This document shows, in pieces, positions 1-10,900 of a stretch of 64,000 nucleotides of DNA. This DNA comes from Canna indica (Eukaryota > Streptophyta > Magnoliopsida > Zingiberales > Cannaceae): assembly GCA_034359265.1 (NCBI GenBank), contig CP136896.1:31002001-31066000 (forward strand). Direction: 5' to 3'. A model generated the notes under the pieces. It did no database searches. It worked only from the letters and a program-made list of their open reading frames with translations, and was not told where the DNA came from. The translations under genes were made by a program, and so were the position numbers. How positions within the stretch are numbered: position 1 is the stretch's first letter; every line of letters starts with the position of its first letter.

Positions 1-576
1 GCATCACCCACTGATAAGAGATCATCTCCATCTACCTCTCATGGTTAAAAGCAGAGAAAGAAATCCAAAGGAAAAGCTACAAAATGCTCTAGTAGAGGTA
101 TTGTATCCGTAACCCTCATACCACTTTCTATTTTTCCTAGTTCTGAAGAAGAGTTATCTTCTGAGGGGGAGGATAAAGAAGAAATCGATATTTCTTCTCG
201 AACTATTTTTATAACTGATAAGAATCATGACTCAATTCCAGGAAAGACAGGATCTAAAACTGAGTCAGTGAAAGATAAAACTGCAGCTGAGGCAGTCAAG
301 ACTGACACTAGGTTGAATGTCTCTGTGCCAACTGCTACTGAAATAACTTCAGCACTTGCATCTACATCACTAGAGTACTATCCGACTCCTGGAACTAGGG
401 AAGAAAGAGCCATTCGGGATGAACTGTTCAAAACACAAGTGCTGTTGGCAACTCTTCGTCTGCAGGTAATATCTATTGAGAAAAAAATGACCAAATATTT
501 TATAGCCAGTAATGAAGGGGTTCCTTGCTGGTCTTCTGGAGAGGATTATGGTTGGCCCGATCCACGTAGCTTCTGA
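1..576 (+). pseudogene. Family D accessory ORF, 3' fragment
   Basis: The frame is open from the window edge to the stop at 574-576, apart from one in-frame TAA at 46-48. The product is hydrophilic and rich in Ser, Glu and Lys. Near its C-terminus it has a segment with the pattern ERAIRDELF that matches ERSILDELF near the C-terminus of the minus-strand ORF at 41785-43690, so both belong to one retroelement family. A polypurine tract follows within 50 bp, so this ORF lies directly before a 3' LTR, as in the other copies. No catalytic motif is visible. I take it as the end of a 'Transposase_32-like' accessory ORF of unknown function; the 5' part lies outside the window. Confidence 0.6.
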
Positions 577-623
577 TCTTCTGAGAAAAAGTGACTGGTC
601 CCGGCCCTTTGGCTTATTCGGCC

Positions 624-636
624 AAAAAGGGGGAGA
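624..636 (+). promoter_or_regulatory. Polypurine tract of the D fragment
   Basis: The run AAAAAGGGGGAGA lies just after the D ORF and is preceded by 'CCCTTTGGCTTATT', which also flanks the minus-strand tract near 41630. Such tracts prime plus-strand DNA synthesis and normally abut the 3' LTR. The expected family D LTR start (TGTTGGCTATAT) is not seen downstream, so the copy is truncated or belongs to a variant. Confidence 0.6.
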
Positions 637-761
637 TATGTGAGGTTTTTTTTTAAAAAAGAAGTCTGGTCTGAGGTAAAGTATTGATACTGTTCTTGTT
701 AAGGTCTGGTCTGTTGGTTTTGTAGTGGTTGTTGGTGTTGGGATGGGAAGAAGAATAATAA

Positions 762-1635
762 TGGAAAAAGCGATTTAAAAATTCAAACCATCCCTAAAAC
801 AACGATCAACTTTAGCAATCTTTAAGGAATTCAATCTACGGGTAGAAGGAGAATATATACCTTATACTACGGATGGTATGGCTGCTCCTATCCCCGTTTC
901 AAGACATCCACGCACACGTCCTCCAAGGAAGGTCCACACCAAGCGCCTCGCAACCAAGGGGTAGCGAACATCAAGACTCGTTGTGGCTCAACGGAGAGGC
1001 AATCTCAACCCTGAAACACACCAAGGTGAAGTCGGCTCTTCCACTAAGAACCAATCGGTGTCCTTCTTGGACTCCTCCAAAGAAGATGAAGAAGATGACA
1101 CACCCAAGAGGAAGAGACCTTCAATTCGGCTTGACAAAGTCGGGAAGGAGAAACTTGATGGCTGGCCACCCATGGAGATCAAGAGAAGCTTTTTGGAGTC
1201 TTTCTCTTCAAGAAGCCTCTTAAGAATCCAATCCTAAATCTTCTCCAAGATGAGTAACCAATTTGCTTAACCCTCTTGAAGGAGGTTAGGGCATCTATTT
1301 ATAAGGGGAGTAGGTGGCTACCAATGTAGACCCGCCGCCCTTTTAAATCCTCTCTACGGAATTCAAAATTCTGGGGTTTGCCTCCTAAATAATAATTTAT
1401 ATTTAATGGATTTATAATTAATTCAAAATTAATTAAATCCAACTAAATATAAACTTTCATTTATCTCTATAAATTAAATTCTTATTGATTAGGATTTATC
1501 ATGCGCCAATCCCTACAATTTAGGGATGCCCTACAAATTAGGGTTACAGAGGAACTCCTTCCTCGCATATTTGTTCATATAAGAAACATCTTTCCTATCA
1601 TGTCCGTAAACGAGATTCGCGATCGAGTTGCAGCA
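762..1635 (-). mobile_element. Family C copia LTR fragment (C3)
   Basis: This stretch matches, in order, 43697-43830 and then 45367-46525 of the C2 copia LTR. Shared landmarks are CGATTTAAAAATTC, GGTAGAAGGAGAA, the 'TCCACACCAAGC' region and the AT-rich stretch ending in GAGTTGCAGCATGT. The left end is uncertain: similarity to C2 may start as far left as 736. The LTR is cut at 1635 by the B solo LTR and resumes for only nine bases (TGTCCATGC, 6062-6070), where an A element cuts it again. The small ORFs here are not supported by protein similarity. Confidence 0.75.
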
Positions 1636-3223
1636 TGTAATATCCTAGATATTAATATTTATTTCTACTATAGTTTGTGATTGTCAGCCTAGCGGGCTAG
1701 TTCGAGGTCGAGCCAAGTCGACTCATGGTCGGGTGCGAGCTTGCGAGCTCGGATAAGTTGAATTATGAATTATAATAATATAGTTTGATTATGTTGTTTG
1801 AGTGTGTATGTGATTGATGTTTATGTGGAGCATGGGGTTAGATTGAGTTAAGGCGGTTAGCGGGTTGGTTTCGGGCTCGAGGCGGATGCTGGTTTATTAA
1901 GAGGGTTAGTAGAATGAAGGTTTGAGGAGGTGAGTATAAACCCCCCCCCTCATTGGCTAGGCGGTTCCCTATTGGAACTGCACCAGCCGAGAAGGAGAGA
2001 GAGAGGAGCCACAAGCCATCAAGCCGTCGCCCCTTTTCTCTCCCCCTCTCTTGGAGCCTCCACCTTCTTCTTGTTCTTGGAGCCGCCGATTTAGAGTTTC
2101 TCGTATTTCTTCTTCCTAGATCGGGTGAGTGGTTTTACCCCTCCTTTTCTCGGGTTTTCTCTCATGTTCTTGAGCCGATTTGGGCATTGTGATGTTCTTG
2201 TTGTTTCCTATCGGTTCTTGTGTTTTTGATCACCGAATTCTTGTGTCGTATTGTGGGAGGGGGCTGAGATTCCCCCTTTGTTGCTTGGCAGCCCTAGGAC
2301 TACCCTAGGGGTGCTTGGCCAAGGTGGAAATAGGGGTGCCCTCGAGGTGTTTGATGAAATGCCTAAGAGAGTATTCTTGTTTATTTTGTGATCTTTGTCT
2401 TGGATTGCTTACCTATTTAGGTTCCGATAATGACAATTCATATCTTGTAATTAAATCTATGATTTTTGAGTATTAATCATGTTTTGCATAGACAAGGATT
2501 TGATCTTGATGCCATGTGTGTTCTTGATGTGAGTTCTTGATCATGAAGCTTGAATCTTGTTTTAAACATGGTATTGACGCTTGCTAATTTTGTTTAGTAA
2601 ATATGATTTTGTTTTTGTGAGATTTATCTCAATATTATGAATTTCTTTGATAGTAATTAAGGATTTAATTTCTGTAAATTTCGGATTAATTATCATGATA
2701 TGCTGAAAACTTCATGTTGAATAATTGATTTAGGGCTGATTTTTGAAATCCTTGTTGTGTTGTGTATAGTTTTCTGAATATAGTCGTGTAACGTATCATT
2801 TTGACCAGAAAATATTGTCTGGATCCATAGAACATACTTTGGAAGTCAGATTCGACTTGGGTGCACCAGTTTTGGGTTCAACAGTAAACTAAAAACAAAA
2901 TCCTAAAATAAAACCCTAATTTTGGCAATGGAAATTTTAATTGTATAAATAAAATTGAAGGGGTAGCATAATATGTTAAGAGCGAACAAATTTAAATTAT
3001 TTGAATGAAATAAAACCTCATAGGTTTATGATATTACGGGTCTAGGAGTTGGGATCATTGTTGCGGCATTTCCCAACAAAGACATCCCTAAGACACCGTA
3101 GGAGACACTCGACTTAGGTCTTGTTAGTGCCATATCTTAATGAATGGCAGAGAGGCTCGGATAGGAGCCGGATTGCGGGCTTGGCCCGGAAGGTTGGATG
3201 GTTAATTCCCAACTTGTGTTTAA

Positions 3224-3567
3224 GGAACAAGTTCAGATGGGCGAATCCCGATTGTTCCTACGTTTCTTGTGGAACAAGTTCGGACGGGCAAATCCCGATT
3301 GTTCCCAAGTTTCTATATTTTAAGGAATAAGTTCGGATGGGCGAATCCCGATTATTCCCACTCTATCTTTAAGGAACAAGTTCGGACGGACGAATCTCGA
3401 TTGTTCCTGCGTTTCTCATGGAACAAGTTCGGACAGGCAAATCCCGATTGTTCCTGAGTTGCTTTATTTAAGGAATAATTTTGGATGGGTGAATCCTGAT
3501 TATTCCTATGCTTTATCTAAGGGTTCTTTTATAGGATAAGCTTGGATGGGCCAATCCCGATTATTCT
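3224..3567 (+). repeat. Tandem hairpin array inside the B LTR
   Basis: Seven units of about 35 bp lie at 3224, 3271, 3324, 3373, 3420, 3472 and 3533. Units 1, 2, 4 and 5 begin GGAACAA and end TTGTTCC; units 3 and 6 begin GGAATAA and end TTATTCC. In most units an inner TCGG faces CCGA, giving a stem of up to 11 bp with a 2-nt bulge and an 11-nt loop containing GGG. Units 1-3 and 4-6 form a higher-order repeat of about 149 bp. The seventh unit is degenerate. Confidence 0.85.
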
Positions 3568-3761
3568 CATAACCCTTGAGTATGATGTGTGCCTTAGGGC
3601 ACGGGTAGGCTGAGGCCTGTTTTATTTCACTGCTTAGTGAAATGGTTTGCCCTTGGGCATGTAATGGCCGGTTGGCCTGTTAGCTAGTCTTACCACTTGG
3701 TGATTTACCCCTGTATGAGTTAGGGGCATTTTATTCTTTCTCTATGTGGTTGATTTTTTTT

Positions 3762-3890
3762 GTGGGGGTTGGTAGAACCGCTCACTGAGTTCTTTTGAAC
3801 TCACCCGTTGTTTCTTGATTTTTATGGTGGGGGTTGGTAGAACCGCTCACTAAGTTCTTTTCAACTCACCCGTTGTTTCTTTCTATTTTT
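3762..3890 (+). repeat. 65-bp tandem duplication in the B LTR
   Basis: Two copies (3762-3826 and 3827-3890) start GTGGGGGTTGGTAGAACC and contain the imperfect inverted repeat GAGTTCTTTTGAACTC. The same kind of element (ACTCACTGAGTCC...GGACTCAC) occurs at the corresponding place in the family T LTRs, near 10305 and 15195. Confidence 0.8.
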
Positions 3891-4044
3891 TTTGCAGAGC
3901 CTAACCAGTGAGGTGGCCTAGAGCACTTGACGCTGCTGGAGGGCAGAGGAGTCGCATTGATCTTATAGCAGTCCTGGTTAGGGGTCGTAGTTGAGTCTTA
4001 GGTAGTTTGTCATGCACTTGTATTTTTGGTATTTTGGAATTGTA

Positions 4045-5785
4045 TGTTGGCTTAAGGTTTTCAACCTTGGTCTTAATCTCGATTTTGATGATAACAAACA
4101 TGGAACTAATGTTTCATTGAGATATCTTTCAGGTTTCAAATCGGTTAGCGCACGACGTCCTCGATCGGAAATATCGAAGAAATCGGGAAATCGGAAGGAC
4201 GTTGGTCGACGCGCTCGGATTCATCGGGAAGATAAAGTCTAGGTTTAGGGTGTCTAGTTTATATTGTAAAATTCTCATGATGATGCATAAGAACCCAAAA
4301 ACCATCCCCGAATCCCAAAACATGAAAACCCGAAAACCGTCCTGAAATACCCTAGGGAGCTCCTTGGAGAGCTATATGACCTAGACACTTTCTTGACATA
4401 AAAAATGGTGGTAATTGTTCCTTGGGTTAAAATTAGATAACGAGGTATTTTAAAGAATTTTTTGGAAGCCTTTAGCCTACCCATTCTTGACTCGAAAGAT
4501 TAGAAAATTTCTATTTTCAGAAAATTTGTACTTGACCCCAAAAACTAGATTTTGATTCTTAAGGATTTTGATTTTTTAGATATTTTTATTGAATCCAAAT
4601 GGGGGGTAATCCTTATATAATATTTATGTTTTAAAGTTTTAAAATTAAAGTTAATAAATGTTATATAAGTGGACTTAGTGAAGACGAAACCAGAAAATGA
4701 GCAAACAAGCAGAAAAAACCAAGAAATGCACCCTGCCCAGGTTTGGTCGACCGACCGAAGGAGAAGGCATTTCGGTCGACCGAATGATGACAAAATTTGG
4801 CAGTAGCCAATTCGGTCGACCGAATGCGGCGAAGAATGGGTAGTAGTCATTCAGTCGACCAGCCGGTCGACCAAAGTGCGCCTAGAAGCGGCAAAAATGC
4901 TGCGATCGCTCGGGCAGTTGATCGGTCGGTCTACCGACGATCGATCGACAAGCGACCGAATGGCGGAAACGACTAGTTTTCCGCCCTTTTGAGATGTTGC
5001 TTCTTCTTGGCTCTATAAATACCCAAGCCTAAGCCTTCATTAACAACTTTTGATCATTCCTACACTTCATTGAGCCATCCTTGATCAATTCCAAGCTTGA
5101 TTGAGCCACAATCTCTTTGCAATCCCTACTTTACATGATAAAACCTTGATCTAGCCTTTGAACCTTCAAGATTCATCTTCTCAAGGCATAAAGAGGAATA
5201 GGGAGTTTCTTTTGGAGCAAAGTATAGTTTGATTTATTTATTGCTCCAATTGTTATTGTATTTTCTTGTTTATTTTCATTGTATACCATTTGTGTAAACC
5301 TAGGTTGCTAGGTTTGATTGAGTTGGTGGTTGCCTTGGTGTTAAGGCTTAAATCCACCGTTGTAAACGTAGTTTACTAGGATTAGTTCTAGTTGTCCCTT
5401 AGGTTGAGGTGGGAGAGTGCTCTCGGTAGGAAGGCGGGATACTTTCGGGTATGGAAGTGCCTTCGGTTGGAGAGCGGAGACTTTTCGGTGTAAAGTCCTC
5501 GTTGTAAGGGAAAAAAGATTAATCTAGTAAAACTTAGTTTGGAAATCCTAAGAGAGGGGTGCTTAGGTAGTGGAGTCGGCATTGGAGCCGAACCACTATA
5601 AATCTCTATGTTAGCATTGAAATATTGTTTGTATTGATTGCATTATTATTTATTGCTTTCGCATTTAATCGTCGAATTATAAATTGCTTAAGTAGTTTAA
5701 GAAAATAATTAAAATTGAAATTAGGCAAATAGATTTAGTTAACATACTATTCACCCCCCCTCTAGTGTGGCCATTTCACCCAACT
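4045..5785 (+). mobile_element. Family A solo LTR (A-a)
   Basis: It begins TGTTGGCTTAAGG and ends CATTTCACCCAACT, the last base having changed from the family's CCAACA. It is flanked by TTGTA (4040-4044) and CTGTA (5786-5790), a 5-bp duplication with one change. GGTCGACC-centred palindromes recur at 4743, 4771, 4811 and 4851, the last three exactly 40 bp apart. A TATA box (TATAAAT, 5024-5030) follows. The end has the CACCCCCCCTCTAGTGTGG block found in all A LTRs. No internal sequence is present. It sits inside the B LTR and is therefore younger. Confidence 0.85.
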
Positions 5786-6070
5786 CTGTAGTCCCTTGGG
5801 GACATTTATATCTTGTCTTCAGATTTCATTTGTTAAGAACAAACTGTTGAACTTTGATTTATTTATTTCCACACTTTAACACTTTGTTAAAAAACTTTAT
5901 TTCTCAAATGAAAAACTGTTTTGTTTTCTCATTCAAAATGGAAAATACTATTCTTTCGCTATGATTATTTATGAGTTGGCATGTGCCTGGGTTAGGCTGC
6001 GGGGTATAGGCACGTATACCCTGGCCGGTCACGTGACCCTGAGTTGGGGCGTGACACAACATGTCCATGC

Positions 6071-7587
6071 TGTTGGTTGAAATGGCACACTAGAGTGGGG
6101 GGGGGGGGTAATAGTGTGTTAATTAATTTTCGCCTAATTCCAATTTTAATCATTTTTTGATTAGTTAGGCTAAGCACGATATTTATAGCACGTGGAAGCA
6201 ATAAATACAGAGCAATAAGCACAAGCAACTGACAATGCTAACACAATTGTTTATAGTGGTTCGGCCAACCGCCTACTCCACTACCTTGGCTCCACACCAA
6301 GGATTTCTAATCAACTACTTTATAGAACTTGTGTTTTCCTTTGAATATAACTGAGGACACAATTCTCACCTCTTTGAGAACTCCTCAAACCTATTCACCT
6401 AGGCTAAACAGAAATCTACAAAGTTTAACCCTAAGCGTTTCTCTAGCACACCTAGCAAGCTATTACAGGTAAAACAGGTTTGAAGTAAATATTAAAATAC
6501 AATGAAAAAGAGCTAGGAATTTAAGAGAGAAACCAATGCTCTTTTCCCAAGCCTTCAAGCCTTCAAGCCTTCAACTTGCCAGTAGATGAGCTTCAGTCAC
6601 AGTAGAGTAGAGAAGCAGCAGACGCTTGAAGAAGAACGTTGAAAAGGAGCAGAGCGCGCAACAATCGATCTCTTTAAAGGCTTGAATCACTTCTTAAAAA
6701 TGCTCAATAATATTTCCAAGAGGATTTTAAGAAGGTAGGTGAGGGGTATTTATAACCCCTCAGCTGAACGATGACTCAACGGGTAGAAAAATAGCCGTTA
6801 CAGTCGTTCGGTCGCATGTCGGTCGATCATCGGTCGACCGACCGATCGACCGCTGGCTTTTTGTCTATTTTTTGCACTGTTCGGTCGATCGACGAGTCGA
6901 CCAAATGAGTCGTAGCTTAGTCAATCCTAAATTCGGTCGACCGAATCGGTCGACTGATGTAGTGAAGCCAGAAATTCGACCTGCGATTTTTGATTCGGTC
7001 AACCGATCGATTGACCGATGTAGTGAAGGCTAGTCGCGTGATCTGTGATTTGCGATCCGGTCGACTGATGAGCCTTTTGTCTATTTTTTGCTTCGGTCGG
7101 TCGACTGACGTAGCCTTTCGCCAAGGCTTCACCAACTTCGGTCGATTGACAGGTCGACCGAATGGCTACTGCCATTTTTTGGCTTCATTCGGTCGACCGA
7201 ATAGGCTACTACCAAAATTCTGCCTTGTTTGGTCGATCGATCGGTCGACCAAACTCAGGCTGAGGCTGAATTTTGCTTTGAATTTTTTTACTTGCTTTTT
7301 TTATGGGTTTAGTTACCAAGTTTTAACTTGGATAACTTTTCAATTTGGCTTGGGATAAGATCATCCTAAGGGTATATTACATGATTTCTACTTGATCTAA
7401 ATCTGAGCCTTTCTTTGACGTTTTCTTCTTTCGTTTCTTCAATGGTCTTTTCTTTCATTTCGATTGATCGAACTTCGCATGCTTATCGCAACCTCAACCT
7501 GAACTTGAAACTTCACACATAGATTAAATACTTGTTTGTTATCATCAAAATAAAGATCGAGGCTTGAGAGAAACCCTTAAGCCAACA
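6071..7587 (-). mobile_element. Family A 3' LTR (A-b)
   Basis: Read on the minus strand it starts TGTTGGCTTAAGG at 7587 and ends CCATTTCAACCAACA at 6071. A polypurine tract lies immediately before its start, which marks it as a 3' LTR with its interior at higher coordinates. A minus-strand TATA box (TTATAAATACC) lies near 6750, and GGTCGACC-type palindromes fill 6790-7250. The flank CATGC (6066-6070) would be the target duplication, but the partner and the 5' LTR are not found. The insertion is in the remnant of the C3 LTR. Confidence 0.8.
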
Positions 7588-7803
7588 ATCTCCCCCTTTT
7601 TGATGATGACAAACATGACATGAAATTTTTAAGAAACATTATGGATATTTTTTGTGAGTTTGAGATAAGGCATATATGCTCCCCCTATCAATGTTCATGT
7701 CATTTTAACTCCCCCTATCATACTATATGTAATACCTGAAATGAAGTAGTCATTTTAGTGCTCCCCCTATCATTATGCATATATTTCCTAATTCTCCCCC
7801 TTT
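7588..7803 (-). promoter_or_regulatory. Polypurine tract cluster of A-b
   Basis: The tract next to the LTR reads AAAAAGGGGGAGA on the minus strand (about 7589-7601). Four more similar purine runs follow upstream: TGATAGGGGGAG at 7679-7690, 7709-7720 and 7761-7772, and AAAAGGGGGAGAA at about 7793-7804. Only the first abuts the LTR. The extra copies could be secondary plus-strand primers or simply repeats. The rest, to 7955, has no coding signal. Confidence 0.6.
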
Positions 7804-7955
7804 TGTCATCCATCGAAAATATCAAACATAGTAAGCATACATAAAGAAAATATCACTTACATCACTAATTATCAACCATAGTCAACCAAATACATATAAA
7901 GTTAATTATGAAGCACATGTTCATAAGATAAATAGCATCAATACATCAAAGATGA

Positions 7956-10900
7956 CTATTCACCCCCAGGTGGTGGAGGAGGTGGTAGATGTGACTGATA
8001 ATATTGCCACATCTCATCCACTCTTCCATACATTTCATCAACTTGATGACCATATTCATCGATGCGCCAGCCATGGTCACCGATCATGATACCATACTCA
8101 TCCATCTGATGGCCGAAATTGTCTATGAGCGCTGTTGTTCGTTTGTTCCATTCCACCTGATCGATGTGAAACTGAGCAAAGTGATACTCCAGATCACCTA
8201 GTCGCTCAATGGGAGTGTGTAAGACCCGAAAAAAAGAGTTTCCTATTATAAAAATCTATTTTGGTGCAGCGCGTCGGACTCGGGGGTAGTCAAGTCGAGC
8301 CTCAGGATCACCTTGAGTTAAAAGGTATGACTCGGCTAATGAATCATGAAGTCTATTTGGATAATTAACTTTCCTTTTATAAAATCATACCTTAAATTAA
8401 GTTAACTCGAGTCATATTATGGGTTGAGTCGGAACCCAAGTTGAGTTTGGGTTTAGTCGAGGTTTGAGTGCGAGTTAAGTGAGTCAAGAGGCCTCATTTG
8501 GAAAGCTAGATGAGGGATTAAAACCCTCATCTTGCAGCCGTGTGGCTCATTCATTGAGCCGCACAAGGCAGCAAGGGAGAAAGAGGAGGAGCAAGGGAAA
8601 AAAAGGGGAGGCACTACTCGGATTCTTGGTCGAAGATCTTGCCATTGCCGGAGCCGATCACTTCGTGGACATGGGGATCTTCTTCCTCACTGTTTTCTCT
8701 TCTTAAAAAGCTGAGTGGTTAAGGCTTTAACAGTTTGGGGGAGGCGGGTGGCCGAACCCTAGATGTTAGGTTGAGTTCTCGCATTTTTCCAACGATCTAT
8801 GATTTCAACGATAGGTACTCACTATTTTATGATGTTCTTGTCGGATCTTGCTATTTTAACCATCAATTTGAGTATTTTAGGGGCTGCCGAGTCATGGGAA
8901 AAGGGGAAAGGTCATGCCGAAATTTTCCCCGATTCCCTTGAGGGCAGGAAGGCCCTTGCATAACATGAAGCATGTCCCCCTCTAAAGCCCCTTGAAGTGG
9001 CCGAATGAACCCTAAGATTCATGAACAGGGTCGGCCAAAGGGTGAGGGGAAGGGTAAGTTGATCTTTGGTATTTAAGAAGTACGTGGAATTGAAGAGACA
9101 AAATATAGTTAAAGTCTCTTCCATCTTTCCCTACCCCAAGGACCTTGGCCGAGCTAGGTTTCCCTTGCTCATGGTTCGGCCAAGGTTGGGGAGAGGAGGA
9201 GAGATTTGCCTTAGATGGAAAGTTCATGATCTTAGGGATCACATAAGGATATGACAATACTTAGGAAGAACACCAAACTTAGCAAGTAGCTTAATTGATT
9301 TGAATTGTAAAAATGCTAGATTGTATCCATACTTAGCATTTGATCCTTAAACTTGGATGTTGACAATGTTACCATGTTTTATAATTCAAACTTGTTATTT
9401 AAATTATTACTACCTTGCCATGCTAGATAGTTGCTCCTTATTGTGCTACTATTCCTAAGGTAGTATAAGAATAGTTATGTATGTTCATTATGATTAAATA
9501 TGGTGAATGATGTAATATTTGAGCATTTTTCTTTCCATTATACATGCTGCCCTAAATGTCCTTGGATGGTATTCCAAGGATGACTCATGGAAATTCTCAC
9601 CTAAGATAGTGTTAAAAAAGCTAGGTAACATGTAAGGTGTCACTAGATGTTCATAACACATTTATGGAAACCTAGATATGAGATTATCACACTTCTATGA
9701 CTGCTTGTACATCTTGGAAACTTAGAGATTGTAGGTGCACATATACTAATAGGGGCGGCATGAATTGTTGACCCGGTAGCCGGACATGGCTAGATACGGG
9801 CAAAGGCCCGAAGTGTATATATATATATATGGAAACCCTAGGATTTTAATTGTGTAATGTGCTTGTGATGGTCCGTCAAGGAGCGAGGAGGCTGGAAATA
9901 ACCAATGCTCAGCTCGGCCAGTTGGGTCTAGAGGTGCGTCAGCGGGCCCGCTAGGTGCCAGACCCCAGTTTGGTGGGACTAGCTATCCTTACCCCAGACG
10001 GTGTCCGGAGACTTGTGGCCATCCTAGTCGACGGCCCAGGATTGTTTGCCTGTATCTTGAGATGATACTACCTGATATGGTAGGGATGGCTGTAGCCGGG
10101 ATATATTGCTATGAGTAGGCCCAAGGGCCGGATGCCAGAGGCTTGATAAGCTAAGGTGGCAGGTTATCATGTATAGTTGGTACTGATGGATCCGTTGAGG
10201 GTCTGTAATTGTATTAGAAACACACTCTACCTCCTTGTACATTCCTTTATTGCCTTGTATGATATATATGCAAGTTTGAGGATTATGTGGAGGTTCATTT
10301 GAGCCACTCACTGAGTCCCAAGTGGACTCACAGTTTATATTTTATTTTGCAGAGCATGAGCAGTAGCTTGGTGTCGACATGGTGCAGTTGGAGGGCGGAG
10401 GCGGTGCCATATCTCGTAGCGGCGTCCATGAGTCTTAGACTAGTCCTAGTTATGTTGGTTTTATTTCTGCACTGACGGTTATCTTTGAAAAGAATTGTAA
10501 AACTTGGTATTTAACCATTTGGATTTGATGTTGATGTTCCTTCTTGTTTTGAAAAACTTATATATATTGTGACTTGCAAACTTTTTATAAAGTATGTTAA
10601 GTTTCTTTCAGTCGATATGTTTTGGTTTCTTGATGTTAGTGTAGACAGTAGGCTACAGGACAGGACGTGGGCCCTGGCCGTTCACACTACCCTCAGTCGG
10701 GGTGTGACAGAGTGTTGGATGATGAACTCCCACCAGCATCGCCCTCGTCCATGCCTATGTCATGCTTGGTCTCCTCCATGGGTTCTCCTCACAATCTTTC
10801 GCCGCGCTGATTTTCAAGGATCTTCATGTGGCTCAGAGAGGAAGAATCTATGGCCTTGGGTATGGGCTCAATTTCAAATCTAGACCTATTTAACCCAGCT

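Larger units (their letters stand above)
1636..6056 (+). mobile_element. Family B gypsy-like solo LTR, interrupted
   Basis: It starts TGTAATATCC and ends GGCGTGACA, following the TG...CA rule. It is flanked by CAGCA (1631-1635) and CAACA (6057-6061), a 5-bp target duplication with one change. The flanks are halves of a C LTR that is continuous at about 46518-46530 (GCAGCATGTCCATGC), which confirms the insertion. No internal coding region is present, so it is a solo LTR. Its 3' end (CCTGGCCGGTCAC...GAGTTGGGGCGTGACA) resembles the end of the family T gypsy LTRs, which suggests a related chromovirus lineage. It carries a hairpin array, a 65-bp tandem pair, and the A solo LTR at 4045-5785. Without that insertion it is about 2.7 kb. 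Confidence 0.8.

Noticed and set aside
1953..2192. 79-residue ORF with a hydrophobic stretch, like a small membrane protein
   Set aside because: It lies in the CT-rich part of a solo LTR; similar CT-rich leader stretches occur in the T LTRs, and there is no independent support.
3224..3567. CRISPR array
   Set aside because: Palindromic 35-bp repeats with short spacers look CRISPR-like, but spacers are mutually homologous, units diverge, and the context is a plant LTR.
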